A stretch of 64,000 nt of DNA from Chytridium lagenaria (lineage: Eukaryota; Chytridiomycota; Chytridiomycetes; Chytridiales; Chytridiaceae). The translations under genes and the position numbers were made by a program. The DNA is taken from positions 62,001-126,000 of the forward strand of contig JAHLKC010000040.1 in assembly GCA_025449115.1 (NCBI GenBank). The letters are read 5' to 3'. The notes under the pieces are model-generated. The model was not told where the DNA came from, did no database searches, and saw nothing but the letters and a program-made list of their open reading frames with translations. Positions 12,068 through 23,988 of the stretch are shown one piece after another (the first letter of the stretch is position 1; each line of letters starts with the position of its first letter).

Positions 12068-13773
12068 TCAACAACTCGGGTTCTCAATGTAATTCTTCCA
12101 AACCCTCACAAACCTCGCTACCGTCGCCCCATCAATCACTCTATGATCCGCATTCCAGCTGACAGCCAAAACCTCCTTTGCGACAATCTTCTCCGTCTTC
12201 CTCCCATTCTCATCCTCAACCATCTCAAACCTTGGGACGCGAGTGCTTTTAACCAATCGCACCGATACAGACTTCTGTCGTCACGAGAACAGGGTGGAGG
12301 TAGGTGCCGCCAATGGAACCAATGTTGGAGAGTGTGATGGTGCCACCGGTGAGGTCAGCAGAGGTGAGGGCGTTCTTTTTGCCGGCTTCTTTAAGACGGT
12401 CGAGCTCGGCGGCGATTTCAAGGATGGATTTAGATTCAACGTTTTTGACGTTGGGAACGACGAGACTATAATTTTATGGTTAATATGGTGAAATCAAACA
12501 GTCATAGGTCGGTGGAAGAGAAATCGTAAAGTTAGCGAATTAAGAAAACCCAGAATCAACTCTACGTAAACAAGAAAATGACAAAATCCTCATATATCAC
12601 AATGAAAGTTATGGGATGTAATGAAACAAAATGGAAAAACAGCATACCCATTAATCGTATCCATCGCAATCCCAATGTTATGATGAGATCGATATTGAAG
12701 CTGCGCCTTCCCCACATCCTCCGCATTCAAAATCATCGCATTCAAGATCGGGTGCTCTTTCAACGCCAACGACATTGCCTTCAAAAAGATTGGCATATAT
12801 GTCACCTTCTTCACCCCATATTTCTTCCCCACATCCCCATGCTTCAAAAATGCATTCAACCCATCTCTGTATTTCGCGAGGTTGTTCAAAATGACTTCTT
12901 CACTGTATCCGAAATGAGGGATGGCGAGGGATTTAGTCATTTGCTTGAACATGGCTTTTTGGATCGCTGTCAAAGCGACGGGTTGCGTGGTGTCTTGGGA
13001 GATCTTGGCGGGAGGTTGAACAGCGGGGGTTGACACGGGAGTAGGAGCAGCAGCAGGGGCAGCAGGTGCGTCAGTGTAGTTTAATACATCCTCCTTTAAA
13101 ATCCTTCCATTCTTCCCAGTACCAACAACCAAACTCAAATCAACTTTCATCTCCCTCGCAACCCTCCTCACTGCAGGGGTTGCAAACACATTCGCATCCC
13201 CACCTTTCACCCCCGCGCTCGATTCAGCAACCTCAACCTTCACCTCCTCCTTCACCTTATCAGCAGCCGCTGCAACAACGGGCTCCCCATCCTCGGTCTC
13301 AACCTCAACAAGCGGACTCCCCACTTTCGCCATATCCCCCGTCTTGTAAAACAATTTTGTCACAACCCATCATACCGAGACGTAATCTCCACCGCGGCTT
13401 TGTCACTCTGAACCTCGCAAATACGAGTAAACTGCTCGATCCTGTCACCGGGCTTGACGAACCATTGGATGACCTCGCATTCAGTAATACCTTCACCAAT
13501 GTCGGCTAGGTTGAATGGGACTTTTGCAAATGGCGTTGGGGTTGCGTGGAAGAACCGAGGAAGGCGTGTAGGGGTGCGAAGAGGCATCTAAAGAAAGAGT
13601 GTGAGATGGGGCATATCATATAAGTGCGTTTCCTTACCGATCTCATACGAGAAAATTGGTTAGATTGCTAAAGAAAGGTTTAGATGACGATTAAAGACGA
13701 CATAATGGGCAATGGGGACACATACGGAGCTCTTGACGGCCCATGCCAGTCGTGATCCTGCGAGCCTGTTCAT
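12068..13773 (-). CDS. Branched-chain 2-oxoacid dehydrogenase E2 (dihydrolipoyl transacylase), mitochondrial
   Basis: Core subunit that carries the acyl group from E1 on its lipoyl arm to CoA in valine, leucine and isoleucine breakdown in the matrix. Exons: 13726..13773 (start [16 protein letters not shown], a basic presequence), 13638..13667, 12648..13587, 12068..12465. Domains: lipoyl domain with [16 protein letters not shown] (lipoyl Lys in SDKA), an Ala/Pro linker, E1/E3-binding domain ([30 protein letters not shown]), second Pro/Ala linker, and catalytic domain with [32 protein letters not shown] and the active-site block [12 protein letters not shown]. The GYSEEV and MDT forms resemble the BCKDH rather than the PDH E2. 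One G appears missing at 13366-13368 (DGVV) and one extra T near 12250 ([10 protein letters not shown]). Confidence 0.92.
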
Positions 13774-14156
13774 GCTTCGTTGGCTCCTGTTTGAGAAATG
13801 GTTTTTGCAACAAAATTGTCTCCGGATGAGCTCGGAATCGAAAGCTCCTTTTTTTTCTCGAGTTTAGTAACCTTATCGGCAAGGATGGAGCCGGAGGAGC
13901 GCGGGTGGTTTTTGCGCATAAAAAGGGAAATGTAAGACGGATTAACTGGTAGGAGAAAAACCGAGCATTAAATGATGGCAAGGGACGCGTGTGGGTATGT
14001 ATGGGTATGATTGTGGAGTTGGGACAATAATCGGAAGCATTTTATGTTTTCTCTTAATCTATTTGGTGGAGAACAAGGGCGGAGTGGAGATGAGCGCGAC
14101 GAGAAAGTTTATAAATACTGAAAGAATAGGGCGGAGAAGGGGGAATTTACAATGTG

Positions 14157-14187
<31 letters not shown>

Positions 14188-15577
14188 CTTTGATATGTAC
14201 AAACTTGGCTAAAAAAGTATGTGCACTTTTTTACGTATGAGCCATGTCTGGACGTAACGCTCTCAAAGCATATCTCATACGTTGCTTCGCCCACCCTCGT
14301 GGCATTCTCTTGAAATCACCAGCACTATATAGGTAGTCCATCTTCAATTCATCCTTACGTATGCCCCTTCATATTCAATTCACTACATTTCATGGTCTCT
14401 TTCAAGTATTGAAAGAGAGCAACTAACATCATCTCCATATCATTTCTCCCTCCCCATATTGTTCTAGCAACTTTAGAGTCGCCGGCGGGCTGGCTATGCC
14501 GAACCGCAAAACCTTTTTTTTTGTTGGGCGGTACGCGGATGTCAATACGTTAATCCTTGTGTCCTCAAGGCGAACCAAAAGGCAACAACGCCACGAGCTG
14601 ACCCTCGAAATCTCTAAAAATTAATATAAGCCCTCCCTAGCACGCACGTCGTCCGCAGAGGTCGTCATCTTGCACCGTCGACTACCTGACGTACATGGTT
14701 TGACAATTTAACTCTTCGTCACGCGACTTCACAGCTTTCTCCTCAGGTCCTCAACGCCGCTGCTTTTCATGGCAATAAGCTTCATTAACTTTCAGCTCTC
14801 TTGCAGAAAGTCCACATCGAATTAAGTTGGCCATAATAAATATTTCCATGATCAATTTCCAAATATAAGGCATCGTCCAAAGGATTTCGGTAAAAGGATT
14901 ATTGTAAGTCCTCCATAGTTGTTGTTGAGAAGTGTTGGGAAAAAGATGATTAGTTTGGACGATTCAGTTTTCAACTTCATCATCACATTGTGCTTCGATA
15001 TAGTCATTTCAAGTAAATCTAAATACCAGTCAGCTTAAAGCATATAATGGAGTTGACGGGTTGACTGCTGAGACTTCCTTATTTCCTTTAGCAACAACAT
15101 TTCTATAGCTTTAGACGGCTCTATATAAAAGCCATTGGATAAACGTGCCCAAGTTGATTACAAGTAATGAGGAACAGTACCAAGTTTTACTCAACTTTTC
15201 TAAAACTAAAGCTTGAATGCAACACATAGCGTTCTACTTAAGATCTGGAGTCCAAGGCTAGTTTGATGGAGGTGAAGCGTCGTCGCCTTTCCATCACCTA
15301 ACCAGCTGATAACATAAGCAATGCACGGAGAGACTGGAGTGATGGTCGCAGAGGAGACGATGATGATAATGATGATGACGATGAAGGGTGACTACGATCA
15401 TGATGTTTGAAGAGTCGGTGAGCAAAGCGTGCCTTGGTTGGGTGAGCCACAACTATCGGACATGAAATTTATTTGATACGTCACAATGAGTAAAACCGTG
15501 TCGCCCATTATAAAGCATCATCCAAAACCCACCTTTTTTTTTTCAACCATTCAACTTTGAATAAAACTCATTCAATA
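13774..15577. other. Long intergenic region with a 30-nt poly-T tract
   Basis: Shared upstream region of the divergent E2 and LRR genes. It holds T30 at 14158-14187 and a GAT/GATG-rich patch at 15357-15390. No gene, tRNA or rRNA was recognised. Confidence 0.5.
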
Positions 15578-17060
15578 ATGACATCCACAACGACAACAAC
15601 GGATGACTGCACCATCCTCTACAACGCTCTCGGTGCAGACCGTGCGAGTTTCATGGGATTCAATCTGGGCGATAACTGCTGCGCAGCTGGTCGAAATCGT
15701 TGCGATGCGAACCAGATGATCACCACTTTGTACGATTCACTCCTAATATTGCTCAATTGTGACGCTTATTGCTACAGGGATCTCACAGGCCATGGACTTT
15801 CAGGATTAATTCCATCAGGACTTTCCAACCTTAGAAACCTCAGACACATTTGGGCGAATAACAATAACTTCACGGGAAACATTCCTATTGCATTGGCGGA
15901 CATGAAAAGCCTAGAATACGTGTTAGCATCTCATCCCCGCTCCTTTCATCTTCTAAACCCTTTTAGGTATTTTGAGAATTGCAGCCTATCAGGTGCCGTA
16001 TCATCAAAGTTTGATGACGTTTTATTGTCTTGTAAGCACGATGTTCATGCCTTTAATAATGTCATTAGCAAAATTACGCGAAATCATTTTAAAGATGGAG
16101 ATTTCAGTGCTAGACTTATCGCAAGATCCAAAGCGGATGCAAAGTATATCATGATACCTTCTTGGTCTTGCTTGACCATTGACGATTTATTTTTCTCTAT
16201 AGAAATATCGCATTGTACCCTCAAATTGACGATACACGTACCACAACAGATATCCCGAAAGCGTCACCTGCCACCAACATTGAACCGTCTGCAGCCAGCA
16301 GCACTCCGTCGGGGCTGATTGTAGGCGTGGTTGTTGGATTAGGTCTGGTCTTGATGATAGCAGCCATCTCCGCTATTTACTATTTCCGTACGAAAAAACG
16401 TGATCCTAAACTTCCACCACCCTCTAAGGATATTGAAACCGCACCGCAGTCAGAGTTTCTGACATCACCTGCTACAAAAATCGCTCCAAAAGAGGAGCCC
16501 ACTGTCTCTGTCAAGGGGCCGTTATTTCGGGGAGATGTAAAGGGACGGTCCATACTATTTGATGGTTTGGGGAGCGAAACGATGGCAACGGATTATATTT
16601 CACCAGTCAGTGCAGTAAATCAAGAGCAAGAACGTTTGATGGAAACGATGTCACAAAAGGCTGCGGTGGACGTTGGATTGCATCCGAATAAGTTCTTATA
16701 CATGCAAGAACAACCGGAATGCCCCGTCACCATGGATACGCTTCCACACTAGATATAACGCAAACGGGTGAATGGCTCCATAGTTGCGGGATCGGGGAGG
16801 ATGTTTTGGCGTTGCTAAAAGGTACATAATGGCCTTTTCAATATTCCTGTTAACGGTCTTGTTTTATAGAAAAGGGCGTTGATGGATATCAACTGATGAT
16901 TATGACTGATGCAAGGTTGATAGAGATAGGGATGACGTCGAGGGAGCTTAGACAGGTGCTTCTGTTTATGGTAGATCGTTTGAGAACGTCAGGAGCGTCA
17001 AGCGCTTCAGGAAGTTATCCTGGTGCGGAAGGAAATGCGCCGCCTATATACCATGGCTGA
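15578..17060 (+). CDS. Membrane protein with LRR ectodomain, one TM helix and cytosolic SAM domain
   Basis: ATG at 15578 opens a Thr-rich start and a plant-type LRR cap with paired cysteines (DNCCAAGRNRCD). Introns 15730..15777 and one ending near 15967 join DLTGHGLSGLIPSGLSNLRN, NNNFTGNIPIALADMKSLEY and YFENCSLSGAV, i.e. two to three LRRs of the LxGxIP class. A later exon has a Pro/Thr/Ser stalk, a TM helix (GLIVGVVVGLGLVLMIAAIS) and a basic stop-transfer YYFRTKKRD. After a frameshift near 16748 (one base missing) the C-terminus TGEWLHSCGIGEDVLALLK (intron 16822..16869) EKGVDGYQLMIMTDARLIEI GMTSRELR is a SAM domain. SAM domains oligomerise or bind partners, so this looks like a receptor-like sensor without kinase. 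No clear signal peptide is visible; an upstream exon may be missing. Confidence 0.72.
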
Positions 17061-18061
17061 TTTTGTATGTACTTACGGAGAGGTAAACACAATAAAAAAA
17101 AACCACCGTTTTATAAAATAACCTTCAAGAAACTCAGCACGAAGTTGGATTATTTGGTGATTGACTGTGATAAAAATGAAGCTTTTGAAATGCAGGCATT
17201 CTATAATTATACGTATAATGTACGATTTTTCCCCCCCAGAAGTATGAAATGCTGGATAGAGTAGAGTGCTAGAAACATATAATAGGATTTTGTTTTATCC
17301 GTGCTTTCTTTGTTCCAAATCTGCCCCTCGCCGTAGTCAACGTCTGGTCTTCTCCAGTATCACATACCACGCTGGCCCTAAGATGAGCATTAAGTAGTCT
17401 TACCAGAGGATGCCTCCGTCATGTCTTCAGACACACCGCGTATGCTTCATGGCATTCAGTTATCCTGCGTAAGGCCCATTTCAATTAACCCCACTTTGGC
17501 TCATGGGTATGCGAAGGGGTAGACAAACAAACATTACGAGTTTTTCGTGACAACATATATCCACTCGATAACGTTGAGATTGCAACGGAATCTTCAAAAG
17601 AAACCGATCGATGGAGTGGAGTTGAGACAAGGTGTCTATACTTTATGTATATTACTAGATCGGAGGAATCAATATTATTGAGTAAGAATTTTTATATTTG
17701 TAAGGTATTTAACGGGGATGGAGCATCAAACGTTTGAAGTTTTTTAACGGTGCCCTTTACAGGAATGATTCGGAGATTTTTCTAGGCACACACGCGAAAA
17801 CATAAGAGAAGAAGAAAAGAAAGGGGTAGTTGAGGGTGAAAGGAGCTGGTCAATATCCTAAAAAAAAAACCTTGGGCTAAAAACAAATGAAAAGAAGAAA
17901 AAACAGGCCTCACAAAAATGCATATTTTTCAAGCACTGGAGGTTATGAAGAATGATAAACAAGAAAGTAAGAAAGTACATAAAAAATGATCACGACAAAA
18001 GTAAGCATGAAAATTCTGTGATTCAAATTCGCAAAGCATAACACGTATTCCGATAACGCCC
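17061..18061. other. Intergenic region, no gene seen
   Basis: Convergent spacer between the LRR-SAM gene and unknown-family copy A. AT-rich, with A-runs near 17092-17103 and 17861-17880. No open frame of interest. Confidence 0.5.
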
Positions 18062-19634
18062 TCAATTCATCGCATCTTCAGAGCTGGCTTCCACAGTCAA
18101 AGTAGTCCGCGATGCATTCTTCTTCTTCCTCTCACCACCATCCTCTTCCATGTCATCCACTGATCGTTTTCGAGAAAATGGTGCGGCTTCCACACATAAG
18201 CTTGCAAGTTCATCGGTAAGAGCATTAACGGAGGTTGAATTATCGGCGGCACTGCCAGTTGTTCCGGATTTCACCCTAGTAGATTGACGAGCGGTCGCCA
18301 GCGACGCGGAAGTGGCACCCACAGCATGTCGTGCGTTCGATTGCAAAGTACGTTTTGGAAAAGTAACTGGACCTTTAGACCGGAAAGTTTCTTAATTCTA
18401 GTAGACTTCCGGTGCACAGAGCGATATTTGGAAAATGAAGAGGAAGATGGAGTGGCCGCGGTAGCAACGAGTGAATCTGCGGTGGATGAGGATGGTGCAG
18501 CGGACTGGCTGGCCAGTCTTAAAATCTGCGATGAATGTGCTGCGATGCTTTCCGGGTAATCCCATACAGTGACGACTCTTTCCATGTGTGTGTATTTCGG
18601 CGCGATAATGCGCCTATCGCCTATAAAGGAAACAGCAGCCGGAGATTTGACAGGCGCGTTGGATGCTGAGACCTGGGTGAAAGCGGTAGGCGGATTTTTA
18701 ACAGGTGCATTGGATGACGAAACTTGTGTAGAAGGCACAAGCGTTGAAGGTATTTTCGCTACGGTGGCCACAAATCGAGCAGGCGACAAAGTCAAATGTT
18801 TCGCCGTTCTCAGAGATCCTGAACTTTCCTTCATCAAACTCAAAGCCACTGTTGAACCCAGCGAGGCAGCATGCATTCTCTGCGAAGCATCACTCTTTAG
18901 GAATGATGCGGCCTTTCGTGCCGTTCTTCTTTGTTTGCAACTCTCCTTCAATGTTTCTTCAAAAGACACGGATAGACACATAATTTTCTCCCAGGCGTCG
19001 TCGCAAGCCATCTCGAGCTTCTCAATATTCTTTCCTTCCGCAGCTTCGACTTCCAATGAAGCTTCAACCAAAAAGATATCCCTTCGCAATAAATCAATCG
19101 TGCGAGTTATTTCAGTCATAAAAAATTGTTCAACGGTGAACCTTCCAGTGTAGCTTACGGTAGCTAAGACCTCTAAACGGCGATTTAGATATTTTCGAGG
19201 CTCCTCTAAATTTATAGGTTAAACATGATGTGAGACGTGCGTTAATGTACCTTGTACCATTTGATTAACAACTGCTTGGAGGAACGCATGATGGTCGGTG
19301 ACTCCGGGGTTCGCTATTTGATCTTGACAGAGAGTAGAAATAAGTTTTTTGTTACAACAGCCAAGAGGCAGTAATACTCACGCTCATGGGCTATGGTGAC
19401 GAAACGTCTAAAGGTTATTATGGCTTGAGAAAGATCTTCTAATAAACGTTAACATGAACAACTGTCGTTAGTTTCAATGCATCAAAATGTAATGGTAGAC
19501 TATGCATTACCGAGTGCAGTGGAAAAGCTTGGGTTGAAAGCCGTCTTCAAATTTCGCGAGTCCGGATTTGGGGTAGCTGTGTTGGTCGTGGCTTCCCAGG
19601 CCATACCACCGCCGCTAGGAGATGTAGGGGCCAT
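18062..19634 (-). CDS. Unknown family, tandem copy A (helical, nuclear-targeting-like C-terminus)
   Basis: I do not recognise this family. Start taken at 19634 (MAPTSPSGGGMAW). Exon 1 19511..19634 ends NLKTAFNPSFSTAL; exon 2 19382..19438 has LSQAIITFRRFVTIAHE; then GVTDHHAFLQAVVNQMVQ; then a long exon with EPRKYLNRRLEVL, YTGRFTVEQFF, a charged helical segment (EVEAAEGKNIEKLEMACDDA) and CKQRRTARKAASFL. A Ser/Thr/Ala-rich disordered middle contains the conserved VVTVWDYPES. One frame change near 18370 leads into the C-terminus, where SRKRSVDDM and ERKKKN form a bipartite NLS-like block. Every block has a counterpart in copy B next door in the same order, and intron phases agree. The function is unknown; a nuclear, protein-binding role is only an inference. 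Confidence 0.6.
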
Positions 19635-20064
19635 ACTGGCAATCTTCCAAGCGACTTCAGCAGTTAATGCGGTAAGGATATGTGGTTGAGGAGTGATGAT
19701 CCAATTTTTGACAATTCGATGTAAATATTGCAAGATATATTCATGCTTTAAAACCTTTTTTAGGATAAATAGCAAGAAAAGATAGTTGCGAATTTTAGAG
19801 CATAAGGCCGGCGGGAGATGTACTGAATGAATAGAAAAACTATAAGGGAGATTTCTTCTCAAAATCAAGGGCGTGTTTTAAAGTGGGGAAAGAGGATAGT
19901 AGAGCCAAGACCAGAATATTAACTTTTAGCATTTTTGAGAAGAGTAGTGGGCCACAAATTCGATAAAGAGACGAAGATAAGCGATGCTGACGACGACCGA
20001 TTCTGTTTTCGCGTAAAACATCCAATGCATTCCAACTTCCTCATCCATCAACTTCGCGATCAAA
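19635..20064. other. Spacer between the two unknown-family copies
   Basis: Carries the copy A promoter side and copy B 3' end. No separate gene supported. Confidence 0.45.
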
Positions 20065-22253
20065 CTACACGCCAGATCGCATGCTAGAGCTCAACGCCAC
20101 CTTTGCAAAACATCTTTTCTTCGAATCAGACTCCTCATGTTCACGGCCTAAGTCCATGTTATCAGAGGACCGTTTCCGGGAAACCGGGTTAATATCACTG
20201 GTTTGAACACCATGAACCTCATTCATAGCATTTGCTAAACCTTCGTGCGTGGCAAGTCGATCCTCATAGAAAACTTTCCCAGATCTTCACATAAGAGTCG
20301 ATAGAGATATCAACGCAAAAGGTAGGTTTTACCAAATATGGGGGGATAATGTTGTTGAAAGGGGTTGCCAATGATACCGAGTGGGATGAGGGAAAGGTTG
20401 TGAAGGATGCGGCGGACACGTTTGATGATAAAGTGGTGGGTGTTTGGTCGACATTTGGAGTGCTGGAACAAGTTTCACGAACTTGCAAAGGTACAGGCAC
20501 AGGTGAACTCGCGAGGATAAAAGCAGCCGCTTTCTGGTTCGCAGTAGGCTTTTGAGGTGTAGACGAAGTTGTGGACGAGGAAACTGCTTTATATTGCCAA
20601 GTGCTTGTCGAAGACCCTGATGGTTGTGGTGCGAGACGGCTTGCGTACAGAGGGGGTTTCATTAACGAAGCCGCCGAAGCCGTAGCCTGTGTTGAAGGTG
20701 GTGTGGTGGCTGAGTGGTGTGTGCGTTGAACTTTCCAAATTGTGATAACATTGTCATGTAATACGACTCTTGGTGTGGCGATTGGCCTAGAAGCATTCAA
20801 AGGACCAACGCGTGTGGAAACTGAGGGTTGAGTTGCTCCAGGGGCTCTGATTGTGAGTCCAAAAAAGTCTTCTGCGGCGGGAGGGCAGGTAGCAAGCTTG
20901 GAGGGTGGGTTTAATGGTGAGGCTTTAGTGATATTAAGGGTCCTTAAGTGCGGTTTTAATGAGGAAGGTTGTGTGGAAGGTTTCGCGGTTGCGGTGGGAG
21001 CGGGTAGTTTTTGATCAGTGGTCGCGGGTCTTGAGTTCACCTTTGGTTCGGGACGTTGTGTGGAAAGTTTTGTGGGTGTGGTGCAGGAGGGGACTCTTTG
21101 AACAATGGCCCCAGGCCTCGCGTAAGGTTTTTGATTGTGAGAACGAACAGAAGATATGGCGAGTTGGTTAGAGGCAGGCTTCGAGGAAGGTCTTTGGGGT
21201 TGGGGGCAAGTGGAAAGTTTGGCGGGAGGGTTTTGGGCCTGGACTTTAGTAACGGTATCGAGTTGTGCGAAGGGGGTTTGAACTACAGGTTTGGGGATTG
21301 CTTTGGCGGAAGGATTATTCTCAAATGTGTGCTCTGCAATATGACCAAGAAGTATTGACCCCGCCTTACGGGCTTGCCGTCTAAATTTGCTGCATGAGAG
21401 CATGGCGCAGTGAAACAGAGAGGTTACGTTATGAATCCTATTCCAAGCTTGGCTGCACAGTTCTTCAAGGGATTCCACGTTGGTTCCACTCCCAGCCTCT
21501 ATCTCCATAGAGTCCTCGTAAAGGTAGACCGTCCACTCCAAGTCTCGACGCTTTCCATAAAATGCGGCAGAGAAAAACCTTTCAGCGGTGAATCTTCCAT
21601 TATAGGGCATATCCCTGAGTTTTTGATAAAGCAAATTGCACGGCTCCGCTAAAGAATGATCAGGGTTCGCCACTTTCTGCAACTAAAAGAAGATTGAGCA
21701 CGGACTTACTTTGAAGCAGTTGACTCAATACTTTTTGAAGGAGCGGTTTATGAGAAGTTTTTGCGAGGCTAGCCAATTGATCTAAACACGAAAAGTAAAT
21801 AAGTCGACTGAACAGCATAAAAAGTTGTTTACAACGACTCACTAGTTTCCATCACAGAGACAAAGCGACGGAAGCTCTTGAGAGTGTTGTCCAAGTCGTC
21901 TGATGAAAGGTCAGTTTACTTGTTGTTAAGGATATGGAAAAGAGATCTGATCGTACTTAATGCTATCTTGAACTTTTCAGTGAATGCCGTAACCGGTTCG
22001 TTGTTTCCAATAGTAGCGGTTCCCAAAGCCATGCCCTTCCTTGTGGTTGCAGAAGAGAGCTTATCATTAACGGCTTTACTTGTTGTAGGAGCAATGTCCA
22101 TCTTGTTGACAGCTTCGGTAGCTGATGAGATAAAATCTATTTGGTTGACGCCTCCACTTGTTGGAGCAGGGGTCATCCTGTTGACGGTTTCACTTGCCGT
22201 CGAGTTATCTCCATCTGGTTGACGGCTTCACTTGCTGCTGGGACAGAGGCCAT
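20065..22253 (-). CDS. Unknown family, tandem copy B (with 13-residue N-terminal repeats)
   Basis: Paralogue of copy A, same strand, about 430 bp upstream of it. Start at 22253 (MASVPAASEAVNQMEI). The N-terminus has about five degenerate 13-residue units of the type ASEAVNQM (absent from A), with one base missing near 22205. Then TAFTEKFKIAL, exon LDNTLKSFRRFVSVMET (aligns with FRRFV of A), SHKPLLQKVLSQLLQ, EPCNLLYQKLRDM, YNGRFTAERFF, a charged helix, CSKFRRQARKAGSIL, a long Pro/Ser/Thr/Lys-rich disordered region, NVITIWKV (aligns with VVTVWDY), and after one apparent indel near 20270 a C-terminus with VSRKRSSDNM and DSKKRC, ending at TAG 20065. Without that correction the open frame stops at 20264. 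Function unknown. Confidence 0.58.
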
Positions 22254-23120
22254 TTTGGTTGACTGTGCCTAGAGCCTTGTCGACTACAGTAATGTAGCCT
22301 AAGGTGGGTGATGAAAAGGATCCTTAAACGTCAAGGTTGGAGAAAGAGTCGGTGACTTTTGTGTCCACCATGAGTATGAAGATGTTCAGCCGCTCCCTCA
22401 CATCGACGATCCCACGAATATAAATCATTCATTACATCGTACACGAATGCAAGCACTTGTTGCGGATTCCTCCCGCCATAGCCTATTCAGAGGCACCTCT
22501 TCTTTAATCCTTCAACAGCTTTCTACAAAGTTGACAAACTCCATGCGACGCGTTGGCCTGGATCGCGTTCAAGTGTACATCGTCATTTTAATAATCGTAT
22601 GCGTTTATCGGTCCCCTTGCAATCGTTTTATCAGATAACCCATCCCATCAACACATCCGCACTCTCCGCTCCCACACCCCCTCCACAACTCCGATCCCCG
22701 CCTTCCTGCACCCACAGCTCAACATTCCCCGCCCGTCTCAACGCTTAATTCCCAACCCGTGATTCATGCTAAAATCCCTCGTCATCGCATTCCACCCTCC
22801 CCCATCATGCATGTAGTTGTTGCCGGGGGGGCGGTGGTGCAGGCTCTGATGCTGTTTGTAGACTAGGACTTGCACATGTATTAATGGGGTGAAGGGGTGG
22901 GGAGGGTCACGACGATAGAGACCTTTTCTTTCAATAACACGTAAAGAAAGTTACAGGGTAATTGAGACATTTCTTTTTGGGTCAACAGCGTCATCGCAGT
23001 AGTTAATGGCTTTAACTTCGGCTGTTTCACGGATTTGGAGGTTATTTTATCAACAAGCATTCGGACTCAAAATCGGTTCTCGTTCTGAAAAAAAATCCTC
23101 TCAACTTTCCATCATTCAAC
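22254..23120. other. Intergenic region, no gene seen
   Basis: Upstream regions of copy B (-) and the first EXPERA gene (+). Pyrimidine-rich near 22640-22720; a G-run at 22827-22834. Nothing coding recognised. Confidence 0.5.
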
Positions 23121-23818
23121 ATGCCCACAGCCCAACTCAAAAGCCTATTCTCTAGGCCTGCCGATCTATTCTTCACCGTCTACTGCATCATCCACATCCC
23201 CGTAAGCATCATATCCCCTTAATTTTGAACTCATACTCGCAGATCACCCTCTTCATCGCTACCCAAAACATCTTCCTGGTAAAGCACCTCTTTGTCGAAA
23301 TAAGACTAAATCCTGCAGCTGAATACTTTCCTCTGGCGTTGAGAGATGCTCTCGCCGGGTTTGCCAAGAACTCGGGCGATCCATGGCTTTCCACTATTGT
23401 CGCCAAGAAGCCTCTCCCAGCCTGGTGGCTTGCGTTTATCTGGTAAGACTGAAACGATGTAATCCCTGCTAACTGATTAAAGGTGTGAACTTCTCATCCA
23501 GCTCCCCTTCTTCCTCTACTTCCCGATCGCCGCGATCTCTCGTAAGCAAAACGGAAGAAAGCATGAATGCTGATTGAATAATTAAAGGTACCCCTAGCAT
23601 CCGTATCCGTCCATCATGTACGGCATCCATGCGGCAACCTCGCTTGCGCCGATTTTGTTTGAGGTGTCAAAGTTGTATCCCGTCAAATCAGTCAAGAGCA
23701 GTTTTACAATCTTCTCGGTTCATATGTCCCCTTTCTCGTGATTCCCCTTCTTCTTGTGGTTCGGATGACTGTGTTTTGGACCGAACCCGTTGTTGCTGAA
23801 AAGACCAAGAAGTTGTAG
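23121..23818 (+). CDS. EXPERA-domain ER membrane protein 1 (TMEM97/EBP-like), spliced copy
   Basis: Four-helix ER membrane protein of the EXPERA superfamily (sigma-2 receptor/TMEM97, TM6SF, EBP), linked to sterol handling. Exons: 23121..23201 (MPTAQLKSLFSRPADLFFTV, YCIIHIP), 23243..23442 (ITLFIATQNIF, FAKNSGDPW, PAWWLAFIW), a third starting CELLIQLPFFLYFPIAAIS, and a last with SIMYGIHAATSLAPILFEVS, YNLLGSYVPFLVIPLLLVVR and a Lys-rich end EKTKKL. Conserved family marks are the RPxDxxFxxYFxxHIP start, DPW/WW, the CELLxQLPFF helix and the PxxxxPLLxxxRM helix. One base seems missing near 23610 and one near 23702. The lysine-rich tail could aid ER retention. It is followed, convergently, by the alpha/beta hydrolase. 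Confidence 0.82.
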
Positions 23819-23988
23819 TAGAACATGGTGTTATTTCATTTTTTTTCGGTTGAGTTGTGGCCGCTCTCGTTTTTGTAAACGGCAATGTTTGTTTTTTTTT
23901 TTGTTGCAAGAAATGCCTTTTTTTTTAAAAAAAAGACTAGTATATTACAATGTCGACCTGCTGCCGTTAGTGTCTAACCGGACCTTTT

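Noticed and set aside
13990..15550. Possible gene or transposon in the long E2-LRR spacer
   Set aside because: Only short frames, no inverted repeats or domain-like sequence on either strand.
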